Positions 35,951 to 46,974 of a stretch of 64,000 nucleotides of DNA are shown here, piece after piece. Below the pieces are notes generated by a model, which was not told where the DNA came from, did no database searches, and saw only the letters and a list, made by a program, of their open reading frames with translations. Position 1 is the stretch's first letter, and each line of letters starts with the position of its first letter. The translations under genes and the position numbers were made by a program. This stretch comes from Azolla caroliniana (lineage: Eukaryota > Polypodiophyta): assembly GCA_043228905.1 (NCBI GenBank), contig JBHGNT010000012.1, positions 2,232,001 through 2,296,000 on the forward strand. Direction: 5' to 3'.

Positions 35951-38900
35951 AAGATCTTTTGGATGTTGAAAACTTGAAGTAATTATTTTCAAGTGCGTGA
36001 TTTTTTATTTATACAACCAACTTTACATGAATATACATGCTCTAATGGGGACCCAACCTCCAAAGATAAAGAAAATTAAAATTCGAAGATTTGTTTTCTG
36101 CCAACATGAATCCAAGACATGACATGAGCTTTTCCTCATAGAAGGTGGGAACTAGTGCACAATGTGAATGAGTAAGCCATCCATAGATGAAATAATCTTT
36201 GCTCGACTACACTCTTATAAATGAATTATTCCCTTTGTTGATGGTGGTCATGAATATAGCCTATAGGTATCGACACAATGTACATTGTGCGCATGTTCTC
36301 AAAACATAACAATTTGTTTAACATAGAATATTTCAATTCGCATATGCTTTTGGGCGTCCGTGCACAACATGCAAACATAGGCAACTGTAGCATACATGAA
36401 TGAATGTGCACATGTTTTGGTGTACACATGGATTGATGTATTTTTGCACTTGTCGTGTAAAACGGTACATGCATGCTTTTGTGGTTCACCATTTCTTCGT
36501 TTTCTTTTAAAGAAAGAAGGAAATTTCAACCACCTCACATAATGCTCGAATATAAAGGAATTTTGATGAACGGTGAAAATGATTTTGCTACAAATAGACA
36601 CAATACTATGAAACCTTCATTTCCATAACAACATTCTATGCTAGGATACATCATACAATAATGTTTTCATGGAACTTTTGGCATCTAATTATTTTGGAGT
36701 AGTAGGCCTTTGGCTTACTTGTTCATTGGTACATGTCAAGCTCTAGACAAATTCCAAAGAACTTTAGAGACATAACTAGTGGGGCTAAACTTGATTGAGT
36801 ATAACTAGTTGAAACTTCAAGAACAAATGCATGGAAGCTATTGTAGTGCTTTTGCTAAAAATGATGATGATCTTGTTTCAAGTTTGACTCCTAATTGAAC
36901 GATCAAACTATTCCATTTTTTTTTGCACAATTAAGAAGAGACATACTTGACTGTGCATTAACGGGTATGTGGGCAAGCATTTTCTCATTCACATCCTCAT
37001 TATCGACAAAAAAATCCTTTCATAATCCATTGAAACTTATAAATTTATGTTGCATATTGATGGATATTTTCAACAACCTTAGACTGGTGGATGGTTTTGA
37101 ATCTTCATTGTAGGTAGCACCCTTCTAGCATATAGTCACATTATACATATTTGAATGTCATGATTGCATAAATAGTAACAAGCTAATTAGATATCATAAC
37201 ACCCATAAAAGTCAATATCATAATGGTAATGTTTTCTTCTTGTTGCATGAACACATTGAGATGTCAATAGATGAGTCTTACCATTATTTTTTTCCATCTA
37301 TTATGTTATGTTAAACAAATCTTCGATTCCGAAATAGAAAACTTGTTACGAGAGCGTATATGAAACATACAACTTAGATAACTACTTTGAAATATGTAAA
37401 CCTTGTAATCTCAGTCATGCATAGAGTTATGGATATTTGTGTGCAACAAATCCACACATAGACAACACAGGTTTGTTCCAATCAATGTAGATTTTAGTAA
37501 ACACATAAATATGATGTTATCTAAGTCTTGACATGGGTTAAGGTATGATTTATGGTCTGAAGTTCAATATAAGCTTACCTAAAAGTGTATAGCTTTGTTC
37601 AGAAATAGCATAACACAAAGAGCTTTAAAGTGAAGAACTCAAATTCCGTACGTTGAATATGCTTTTCCTGATGCTATTAATATTACGACACCAAGATTAT
37701 ACATGGAGAAAAGCACATGTAGATATAAGAAGAGTACATGAGGATAGTCTTTATATCAATTCGATCACATTTATGTAAATGGGAAGCCTTCTTTCTTTTT
37801 CCAAAATTGTACAACCCTCTTTAAATGAGATGTAGATGAACCTTTCAAAAAGCCGTTCATGAGTATATGCCATTTAGATATCTAACTAATTGTAAAATGT
37901 CTTCTTATAAATGTTTCTATTAGAAAAACATCTGAAACATTCTACCATATATATTTGTTGTAACCAATAAAAAGATTTATGTTGATACATGGTGGGAGCA
38001 CTTGAATACACATTACATAATGAGTAATTACCATTTAACTAGAAACTACTAGATTTCTTAAAGTTTATTAGATCGACAAGTTCTAGTTGCAATGATGCCC
38101 ATCTATTCATCTATTTATTCGAATGAGCATATGAAAAATAAAATTCTCCAATGATGCATGTATATTCATTTACTTATTCGAATTTTCATATAAACAAAAT
38201 GATATATGATTTTCTATGCTTATATTCTCTCTCTCTCTCTCTCAATATGTGTGTGTTTAACGCGTTTGCATATAAACATTTGTGGTAAGTTTGTGATTGG
38301 GTTCAAGTCTCCCTCAATGACTTCAATATTGAGAAACTCTTCATGACTCTAGTTTTGGGTAATGAACCCTAACACTTTGCTCCTAAAAAAAGGCTTTGGA
38401 AAATCGACACATTTTCCCACGGTATATGGAGTGAAAATGATAATGTTGGCCTTTATTGTAAAAGGGAGTGATTATAAAATGATTTGGTGTCAAGATCGTC
38501 CACTAACTAATGAACGATTTCTATATCAAACTATATCCGAAGAAAATCAAATAGCAAAAGGGTGCCCCACCCCCGAAAAGAAGAAAAAAATAGTGTGTGG
38601 ATATAGAGGAAAATTTAAGAAACACGAGCTTGAAAATCAATAACCCCAAATTTGTTCAATCTATCTAAGAAGTTATATTCCTTCCTTCTAGTGTCATCAA
38701 ATTTCAATGGAAAATTGTTTTTTTTGCTCTTGTTGTGGGTTATTCAACATTAATGATTGTGTTTGATACAAATGACATTAGAAATATCTTTGTTATTTGA
38801 GAGGAAAGGATGTATTCAAGAATATAATGATTAACCATGTGTTTCAGAATGCATGTGTGCAAGCAAAAACATGTGATATATTCAATCATATGATGACAAA

Positions 38901-41750
38901 TGCCAACATGGGTACAAAACATTGATGTGTTTCAGAAGTCTCGATTGTAATGGCTCGATGTTCAATGCAAATAATAAAGGATGGACATGGGAACTTGTAG
39001 AGACGGTGGATCTTGTGCATGCAAAGGGTGTGTGGACCAAGTAAAGGGTCATTTTGGGCCGTTCTTAGGTGGTATATAGATTAAGGATAATTTTGGACCA
39101 TAGTAAGAGAACGTGGAAGGTGTTTTTTACATATTGATTGGCGATGTTGGCCTAGGAAATGAAGCAAGAGAGGATTCTCAAGAGCTAAATTAACACTCAA
39201 ATGAGTTACCAACTTTGCGTTCTACATTGGAAATTTTTGACTTGTGTAGAGATCCAAATTTATGATTTGAATGAAACTATGCCAATTTCTCCGCTAATGA
39301 TTTACAATATGAATTTGGATTGACTTAAAATCATGTTAATATATCGAGAGTGTTAGTCAGATCACTGATGTTTTATTATAGTAATGAAATAATTCTACTA
39401 TAGTAATTACAAGTAAAGCATGGAATAAATTTAGGATATATTAGAGAAAATTATACTAAGATACAAAGTTTCAAAAAGTTAAAGAACAAATTTTACATGC
39501 CCAACCATTTTCTCCCCTCTTCCCTTGGCATAATGGCCCTTTTGTTGTTTTCTCACTTCCATACGCAAGCTTTTATAAATCCATTGGATATCAATAATCT
39601 TTTGCTCATCATGAACAATGGCTTCTCTTGCAAATAGAAAGCAAGTTTAGGGTCACCCTCTCAAGAGCACATTTTCCTTGTGTCACCCTCTCAAGAGAAA
39701 GCAAGTTTTCATTGTCTTGACCTCTTGAGAGAGTGCATACTCACACACATACATGGTAGACTCTATATATATGTCCTTACATGATTATTTATGGATGTTG
39801 GAAAAATAACTCCTTAGCATGTTTGTATGAAGTGTTTGATGTTGCTTGACCTGAGGTTCCACAATTTTAAAGTAAGTTGGACTTTGATGAAAGAGTGGCC
39901 CAAAACTTTCCTCCAAGTTTCTCTTCCTTATACAATATGATATGTTGATTTGACCCCAAAGATCAAATTTGGGCCCGCATGAGGACGATAAAAATATTAT
40001 GCTATATTACTTGTGTAGCACCAAGAAAAACATGCTATATCACCATGTGCATTTAGATGACCATTAGACATTATAAAGATAGATAGAAATATAAACATTG
40101 TGATTATGTAACTTTGTAAAGCTTATTTTTGTATAGCCTTAATGTCATCTATGTATAGAAGTCAAATGAATTTAATGTTCTATTAAATGTTGAAATCATT
40201 TGTATTTTGACTTAAGCACATTTCTTAACCAGTAACTAACACATTTCTTAGCGAAATTGTCTTTCTGCTTCATTATATTGTGGCATTGAGATCATTGAAC
40301 CACCAATTAACTAACATCGTCTCTCCTAAACATTTGGCTTTACAACCGTTTCCATAACCCTAGGGTTGAAAAAAAGAAGCTCTCTCTTTCAAAAGGTGAT
40401 GATAAGAAACATCATGTGCTAAAGCACAAAGTGCCAACATTGCCTTTGTGGCATTTTTTTTGTGGATAGGATAGTTGAAAGCATATTATATACAACATTT
40501 CTTATTGTATTTGAGATCTCTGTCAATTTTTAGTTTTTTCCCATATTGTTCATGATTTGATATTGCTTTTGTCTTTTTGTCGCACACAAGTGTTAATGGT
40601 ATGGTAGTTGACGTCAATAAAGTTAAATGCACAATCATCTTCATATAATAAGGTTATATCATGTATTGGACTATCACATGAATGGGATATAATATGTGTG
40701 ATGAGGTTTTTGATAAACCTAAAATGTTAAAATGAAGTGATTGTGATGCCAAATAGAAGATATGAAGGTGAAACAATTTTTTTGATGATTGGCCTACATA
40801 TTAGTAAGAAACTAAAGATTAACATGGAGGAATTAAAAGCAAACACGTGGATAATGGTAGATGAGGAGCAAATCCCCGTTTTTAAGGTGCCATGAAGTGC
40901 TATCATAACTTTCGGCTTAGAGCTCTACAGAAGCGCTATTATGGAGAAGGTGAGGATGGCGTCAAGTCCATGACTCGTCATTTGGTAATGCATGCGTAGA
41001 ACCTACTTATTACTGTTACTTTCGAAGGGGTATAAATCAAGAAAACAAGAAAGTAAGAGGAAGAAATTTCACTAAGAGAAATAATTGCATCAATACATTG
41101 GATTGTGCTTTGGGTAACCATAAAACTGATCTCCCCAAAAATCTCAATACATATCAATAGACATGTATGAATTGCAACATATTAATTAGCTTTGAAACTC
41201 CATGGAATGACTTCAAAAGCTATGGGAGTGATTACGTGCGTATGTTGAAATAGTTTCATGTGGACCAAAATGGTTTGAAATTTGATGACGAAGTTTGAAA
41301 GTCCACCATGTTGGTGTCCATCTTTAATGAATAATATAGTATATTGAATAGATAGTCTCCATTATAAGCAGTGGACCAAATTGTATATTTATTTGGATAA
41401 AGACAACAATTTTCACAATGTGATTTAATGTACAATATATCGTTGAATGTGGATAACTTCCTATATATCGGCACGTCTCTTCACTTCTCATCCCCTTCAT
41501 TTGAAAGTTGTTAGATGGCTTCCACTTTCACATCAATCAATTTTAAGCTATCCCAAAGGGACAAGCTTACATTTCAAACTTTTGTCCCAATAATTTATTT
41601 TTTCTAGGCTATCCTTTATTAGCATTGATGTAAAGTGTCTACTATCACCATTTGAAATTTTGGGTTGTGGGAATTAGCAAACTTATAAAACCATGTAACT
41701 TATCATGGATTAAAAAAAATAAAATACTACTTCCATTAGTGTTTTTTTAA
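35951..41750. other. AT-rich DNA without recognised content
   Basis: A 5.8-kb stretch with no frame longer than about 100 codons and no match to any family I recognise. It includes a short CT run at 38228 and a short direct repeat of GTCACCCTCTCAAGAG near 39650-39690. Confidence 0.5.
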
Positions 41751-42420
41751 AGTCAAGATTCACTGTGGTATTAATGAAAAGATGCCCAAAGGCTACAAAG
41801 TATCCATACAATCTATTACAACCCTCCTACCCACATGAATGGACATGTCTAGTAGCGGAAACCCTCATGCATGGTCTTTTCAAGATAGGGGGCGGAAAAA
41901 GCCATCTTGGTGGAGCATATCTCCATTTTATTCTGTCCCCAAAATAGGCGAAGACCTCCATTAGTTAAGACAATGTACATAGGATAATATACAACTCAGA
42001 TCATACAAGCCAACTTGCATGGCTACAAAGAGACCAACATGTATTAAGGAACTAACAAAAAAAACAAAACAATAATCATCGCATCATCCAATGAGCACAA
42101 GATTACTCGACTGCATACCCTCAACGTGAGCCTCATACCACCCTAATTCAGCATAGACATCCTCCAATCTCTTCACGTGGCAGCACCACCTATATGTTTG
42201 GTACCCTCGGAGGGAACAACCACCATGGTGGCTGATAAATCCACTTTGCAGTACCATCCACCATTTGTAGCATCATAGAACCTCTCCATTTAAGTAGGAA
42301 GTGACCTCTAGCTTCTTCACTTGCGTCTGAGGCCCCATGAAGGCTTTCAAACTGTCCTTGTAATGTAGAGATAAGATTAAACCAGATCATCATTAGTCTA
42401 TACAAGAGAAAAGTATTAGT
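41751..42420 (-). repeat. LINE 3'-end fragments (two, minus strand)
   Basis: 41765-41945 matches 56345-56545 (GATGCCNAAAGGCTACAA, AAGCCATCTTGGTG). Minus-strand 42190-42405 encodes WFNLISTLQGQFES...PPWWLFPPRVPN, similar to the LINE peptide WLMLLHTLRGQYDA...PRWLFPPPVLEQ at 56440-56670. Both are tails of related LINE ORF2s. Confidence 0.6.
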
Positions 42421-42483
42421 GTGATGATCTCAAAGTAAAAATATGAATGTTTTTTATGACGAGCATAACATTATACCCGCTAC

Positions 42484-42720
42484 TTTTTCTTTTTTTCTAG
42501 AATGAAGCTACTTCCCATTAGTTAGGAAGGATTATTACAAAGAGATTATACAAGGAGGCTTATACATAAATCGGTGAATCACCCTCCGACCAAGTTCAAG
42601 AAAATGAAACTATGTACATAACCTTTCGAACTGACTACTTAATGTAAGTAGATACCTATAGCTAAAAGCGGTGCCCTTCAATGTCGGCCAATATGAGCTG
42701 ACTCTTGCAGCCTACAACGA
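42484..42720 (-). repeat. LINE/SINE 3' tail, inverted copy
   Basis: Reverse complement of 28686-28911, beginning with a T-rich run (poly(A) of the minus strand) and TCTAGAATGAAGCTACTTCCC. Confidence 0.75.
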
Positions 42721-43059
42721 AGGGAGGGTGGCAGGTCGGGGCTAGTTGTTCCACCTCGGGCCACTTCCTCCTTGTGTCACTATAATAATCAAGATCATTA
42801 ATCCTTAAATAAAGACATAAGTGACACAATCATACTGAAAATACGGTTTACCACCCATCCGCCCCCGCCCTCGCCCCCGCACCAGAGTCGACAACACAGA
42901 CGAGGAATCCCGATCTGTCCCATACCAACCAGGATCTCCACGTCAGGACCTTGGTAGATGACTAGTTCACATCAAAGAGAGCTTCGTCAGAACCACTCCT
43001 AACTGATCATTTGAATCGCCATGGTTATGGATGGGAAGGAAATAGGGCTCACACGCACA

Positions 43060-44225
43060 ACACAAGGAAGGCTACACAAACAAGGCACGAGTATTCGAAC
43101 GTGTTTGTGAAAAGGAGAGGTGTTCGGGCTTGCCCATGCACCTCTCCTTTCACAAACACGTTCGAAATTGTGTCTCCTGTGTGTAAACCTTGCTTGTGTG
43201 TTCGTGTGTCTTGTAACAAGGGAGCGTTCGGGCTTTGCCCATGCACCTCTCTTTTCACAAAGGCATTCAAAACTTTGTCTCTCGTGTGTGTAAGTAAGCC
43301 TTTTCCTTGTGTGTTCGCATGTCTTGTAACAAGGGAGCGTTCGGGCTTGCCCATGCACCTCTCTTTTCACAAAGACATTCGAAACTCTGTCTCTCGTGGT
43401 TATGAACGGGAAGGAAATAGGGCTCACACGCACAACACAAGGAAGGCTACACAAACAAGGCACGAGTATTCGAACGTGTTTGTGAAAAGGAGAGGTGCAT
43501 GGGCAAGCCCGAATCAACCCCTAGTCACAAGACGAATGAATGCACGCGAGGAAGGCTTACACACGGACACACGAGGAAAAGGCTTACTTACACACACGAG
43601 AGATAGAGTTTCGAATGCCTTTCTGAAAAGAGAGGTGCATGGGCAACCCGGACACTCCCTTGTTACAAGACACGCAAACACACAAGGAAAAGGCTTACTT
43701 ACACACACGAGAGACAGAGTTTCGAATGCCTTTGTGAAAAGAGAGGTGCATGGACAGAAACCCGGACACTCCCTTGTTACAAGACACGCAAACACACAAG
43801 CAAGGTTTACACATGGGAGACACAATTTCAAACGCCTTTGTGAAAGGGGAGGTGCATGGGCAACCCCGAATGCACCCTTGCCACAAGTCGCACGAACACA
43901 CAAGCAAGATTTACACTAACACGCAAGACACGATTTCGAACGCCTTTGTGAAAGGAGAGGTGCATGGGCAAGCCCGAACACTCCCTTGCCACAAGTCGCA
44001 CGAACACACAAGCAAGATTTACAATAACAAGCAAGACACGATTTCGAACACCTTTGTGAAAGGAGAGGTGCATGGGCAAGCCCGAACACTCCCTTGCCAC
44101 AAGTCGCACGAACACACAAGCAAGATTTACACTAAAGACATGATTTCAAACGCCTTTGTGAAAGGAGAGGTGCATGGGCAAGCCCGAAACACTCCCTTGT
44201 CACAAGACACACAAAGAAATAAGCA
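43060..44225. repeat. Array of ~107-bp units in both orientations
   Basis: About ten units built on GTGAAAGGAGAGGTGCATGGGCAAGCCCGAACACTCCC and CACACAAGCAAG. On the plus strand, units centre near 43493, 43636, 43743, 43850, 43957, 44065 and 44167; inverted units near 43133, 43240 and 43349. Spacing is mostly 107-108 bp, close to 36 codons, so frames stay open on both strands. The inversion at about 43125-43165 is a perfect foldback (GTGAAAAGGAGAGGTG with CACCTCTCCTTTCAC). A 110-bp block at 43021-43135 is repeated at 43398-43500. Confidence 0.9.
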
Positions 44226-44252
44226 CAAATGACGATAACATATAAGACAAGT

Positions 44253-44758
44253 TGTCGTGAAGATTTTGGGCAATGGTGTGAAAATTGTGTGAAACAAACA
44301 AAATCAAGAAGGTGTAATGTGTACTCAAACATTTGCAAATATAAGACCAAAGCCTAGTAATATTTTGAGCATAGAAAGGGGTGCAAGCAAGGCTTGAACC
44401 TTGCACCTCCAAGATAGGAAACAAATTAACTTACCACTAAAGCCACTACTAAGTGCTTAAGAATTTGTATATTTTCTTTTTCATATTCAGTATTTTGTAG
44501 GAAGCAAACATATAGAAACCGTGGGCACAAAACCATGGTTTTAGCCCATGGTTTTATCCTGTGGTTTTAACCCATGGTTTCAGCCTGTGGGTTTAGCCCA
44601 TGGTTTTTGCATGGGAAGACCTATAAAAGCCTATAGTTGGGCTTGTGTAAGGAGGCAAGTGATGTAAGTAAAAAAAGAAACTTTTAATCAAAGATCGGAG
44701 TTATCGTAATGGTGATGTATCTTGTCTCATAAAACTAAAGTGAAGGGTTCTTTCTCTA

Positions 44759-44801
<43 letters not shown>

Positions 44802-44919
44802 ATCCATCTATCTATCTTCAATACTTTCTCGCTTATGCTGCTAAAAACATCAAATCCTTCCGTTCCAGGACCCCGGTGGTCCCGCTTCATTTCGCGAACA
44901 CGCGAGGATTTCCTCGACA
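44253..44919 (+). repeat. LTR related to the gypsy B family, plus orientation
   Basis: 667 bp, TGTCGTGAAG...CCTCGACA. Read on the minus strand its end resembles the start of B's LTR (GAAGCGGGACC...GGGGTC against GAGGCGGGACC...GGGGTC). It contains an antisense tRNA-like segment (44385-44455), an 18-19-bp minisatellite of CCCATGGTTTTA type (44519-44612), a TATA box (TATAAAAG near 44622) and a CT tract (44763-44800). A GGTGAAACC block just after the end (44925-44933) resembles B's primer site. No matching partner LTR or target duplication is found. Confidence 0.6.
44385..44455 (-). other. Antisense tRNA-like segment in the LTR
   Basis: The minus strand reads TTTAGTGGTAAG (A-box-like) and, ~38 nt on, GGTTCAAGCC (B-box-like), in the same order and spacing as the segment at 6068-6134. 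Confidence 0.4.
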
Positions 44920-44986
44920 ACGTAGGTGAAACCAAACATTAGTTTATTACAATATAATAGATTCTTTTATAAAATAAGAATCAATT

Positions 44987-46058
44987 TTACAACGGGTTTG
45001 ATATGAATATGAGAGATAGTTTATGAAGGAAGGGGGAAGAGAGGTGGAGGAAAGAAGAGAGTGGAATATAGAAGAAGGTGATTCTTTGTTGATGATGCCT
45101 CTCGATGATCCTTTTCTTTTGCTTGGGACCTATACGTTTTAAAACTTTATATGGTTCACAATATCGTGGGGCTAATTTTGCACACGGTCCTGTTCTCAAT
45201 GTTTTTGAATCCTTAGGAACCCGTAGAAAAACCTGTTGTCCTATGTGGAATTCCCTTGGTTTTCTATCATGATTTGCATAAAAGACATTTCTGTCTCGTG
45301 CGATCCTAAGGTTTTCTTCTACTAATTTACGTGCTTCAAGCATATTAGAGAGAAAATCCTTTGAACTATCCAAAGTATATGAATCGAACGAAACATCAAT
45401 AGGAGGACGTGGCGTATAACCATACATCAACATGAACGGACTGTATTTTGTTGATGTATGCTTAATGCTGTTGTAGACAAATTCCACCATAGGAAGGTAA
45501 GTCTCCCATAATGAGGGTTTTTGCGTTGTATATGCTCTCAACATATCCTCTAATATCTGATTCACTCTCTCAATCTGCCCATTTGATTGAGGATGATCAA
45601 AAGAACCGAGACTCAAGGTTGTTTGCAGTTTTTGCATAACTTTTAACCCAAAAGTACTTGTAAACTTGGAGTCTTGATCACTTACAATCTCCATCGGTAG
45701 ACCATATAAGCTATTTAAAAGATGTTTAATAAACTTAATAGCCAATTGCTTTGCGGCAATTGTGGATTTTGTTGGAATGAATCTTGCCATCTTGGTAAGC
45801 CAATCAACAACCACCCAAATGGCATTATTTCCCTTAGTGGAACAAGGTAATCCAACTATGAAATCCATGGATATACTTTGCTAGTTTTTAGTTGGAATAT
45901 TGAGAGGTTGCAATAAGCTAGCCTTTTTCTGTCACTCAACCTTAATGACCTGACATTGTGGACAACGTATAACATAGGACTCTACCTCAGGTTTCATTTT
46001 TGGCTAGAAAAACCTAGCTTTAATCAAAGCTAATGTTCTTTGCACACCTGAATATTGG
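44987..46058 (-). pseudogene. Ty3/gypsy integrase fragment (element E)
   Basis: Minus-strand integrase of a family different from B and C. Upstream of the 293-codon frame (45868-44987), past stops, comes a zinc-finger half (VIRCPQCQVIK). The core is intact: MDFIVGLPCSTKGNNAIWVVVD, catalytic Asp in IVSDQDSKFTSTF, Glu in QSNGQIERVNQ, and WETYLPMVEFVYNS. The C-terminal part (REFHIGQQVFLRVPK, APRYCEPYKVLKRIGP) then decays. No RT, gag or identifiable LTR accompanies it. It joins the B2 gag fragment abruptly at about 46058. Confidence 0.85.
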
Positions 46059-46334
46059 TGGCAAGCGGTTTCTACGAAGCCCGTTTTCTCTTCGACTGGA
46101 TCGTCCCATCCGGTGACCTCCTGGACCCATTATTCTGCGCGGTCCGCCTCTTCCTTCTTCAGCCGAACTCCGGAGAAGCCTTCTAGCACTAGCGGTCAGA
46201 ATCCGGAGTCCTTCACCTTTCAGGACTCGTCACCCCCGACCCGAATTCCCGCCGACACTAAGTAGTTAACGACTTCAACGTGTCATGCCGCAGCCTCTTC
46301 CATCAACCTCTTCATTCCGTCGTGCCCCGTATTT
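46059..46334 (-). pseudogene. gypsy B2 gag, C-terminal fragment
   Basis: On the minus strand it gives MKRLMEEAA...SAGIRVGGDES, LEGFSGVRLKKEEADRAE and TGWDDPVEEKTGFVE with several stops. It aligns with residues just after the zinc knuckle of B's Gag (LEGLAGARLKGEESDRAE). Interrupted on the right by copia D; the N-terminal part resumes after 51709. Confidence 0.85.
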
Positions 46335-46962
46335 TGTTGAAAAACAGTGCTCGGCCACAACCGAGGAATAGGATCAACTCACAGAAAAAACAGGAAATAC
46401 AAAGTGCACGAGGACAATAGAGAGAAAGGTACACTGGATATTTTATGTGGAAAACCCTAAATGGGAAAAACCACGGGAGTCCTCAAACTCCAACTATCAC
46501 TATGAACAGGGATGTACACTGGTGAAGCTACAAGGCAACAACCTTGAGCTCACTGTCTTCGCCACAGGCAGCGGTAATACACAGAGGCAACGACCTCTTC
46601 GTCTCTCTCTCTCTCTCTCTCTGACGCGGCTGCTCTCACTGCGCATAAAAATGAGCAACAACATTTAAACTGTTTGCCCTAAGTCATATTTATACACATA
46701 TGACTTTCGGGCTATTTACAAGTATAGCCTCAAGGGCTCTTGGCAAAACATATTCACAAATATGTCCCCGCATCCGGATCTCTCTCCGGGTACATTCGTC
46801 ATCCGGCTCCGTAACCGGGGTCTTCAGCATCCGGCTCCGTAGCCGGGGTATTCATCATCCGGCTCCGTAGCCGGGGTCTTCATCATCCGGCTCCGTAACC
46901 GCAACCGGGCTTGCCGTCATTCATCTCCGGACATCCCATCCGGAGGGACCGAAATCCCAACA
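46335..46962 (-). repeat. 3' LTR of copia D (left copy)
   Basis: 628 bp, containing the CCGGCTCCGTAGCCGG repeat units (about 46795-46905) and a CT tract (about 46601-46622). Confidence 0.95.
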
Positions 46963-46974
46963 AACTCCCCCTTC
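46963..46974 (-). other. Polypurine tract of copia D
   Basis: GAAGGGGGAGTT on the minus strand, adjoining the 3' LTR. Confidence 0.85.

Noticed and set aside
35951-41750. Short frames (36226-36601, 38362-38643 and others)
   Set aside because: Length is as expected by chance in AT-rich DNA, and none shows a domain or motif.
43060-44225. CRISPR-like array
   Set aside because: Units are ~107 bp with no short repeat/unique spacer pattern, they occur in both orientations, and the context is eukaryotic.
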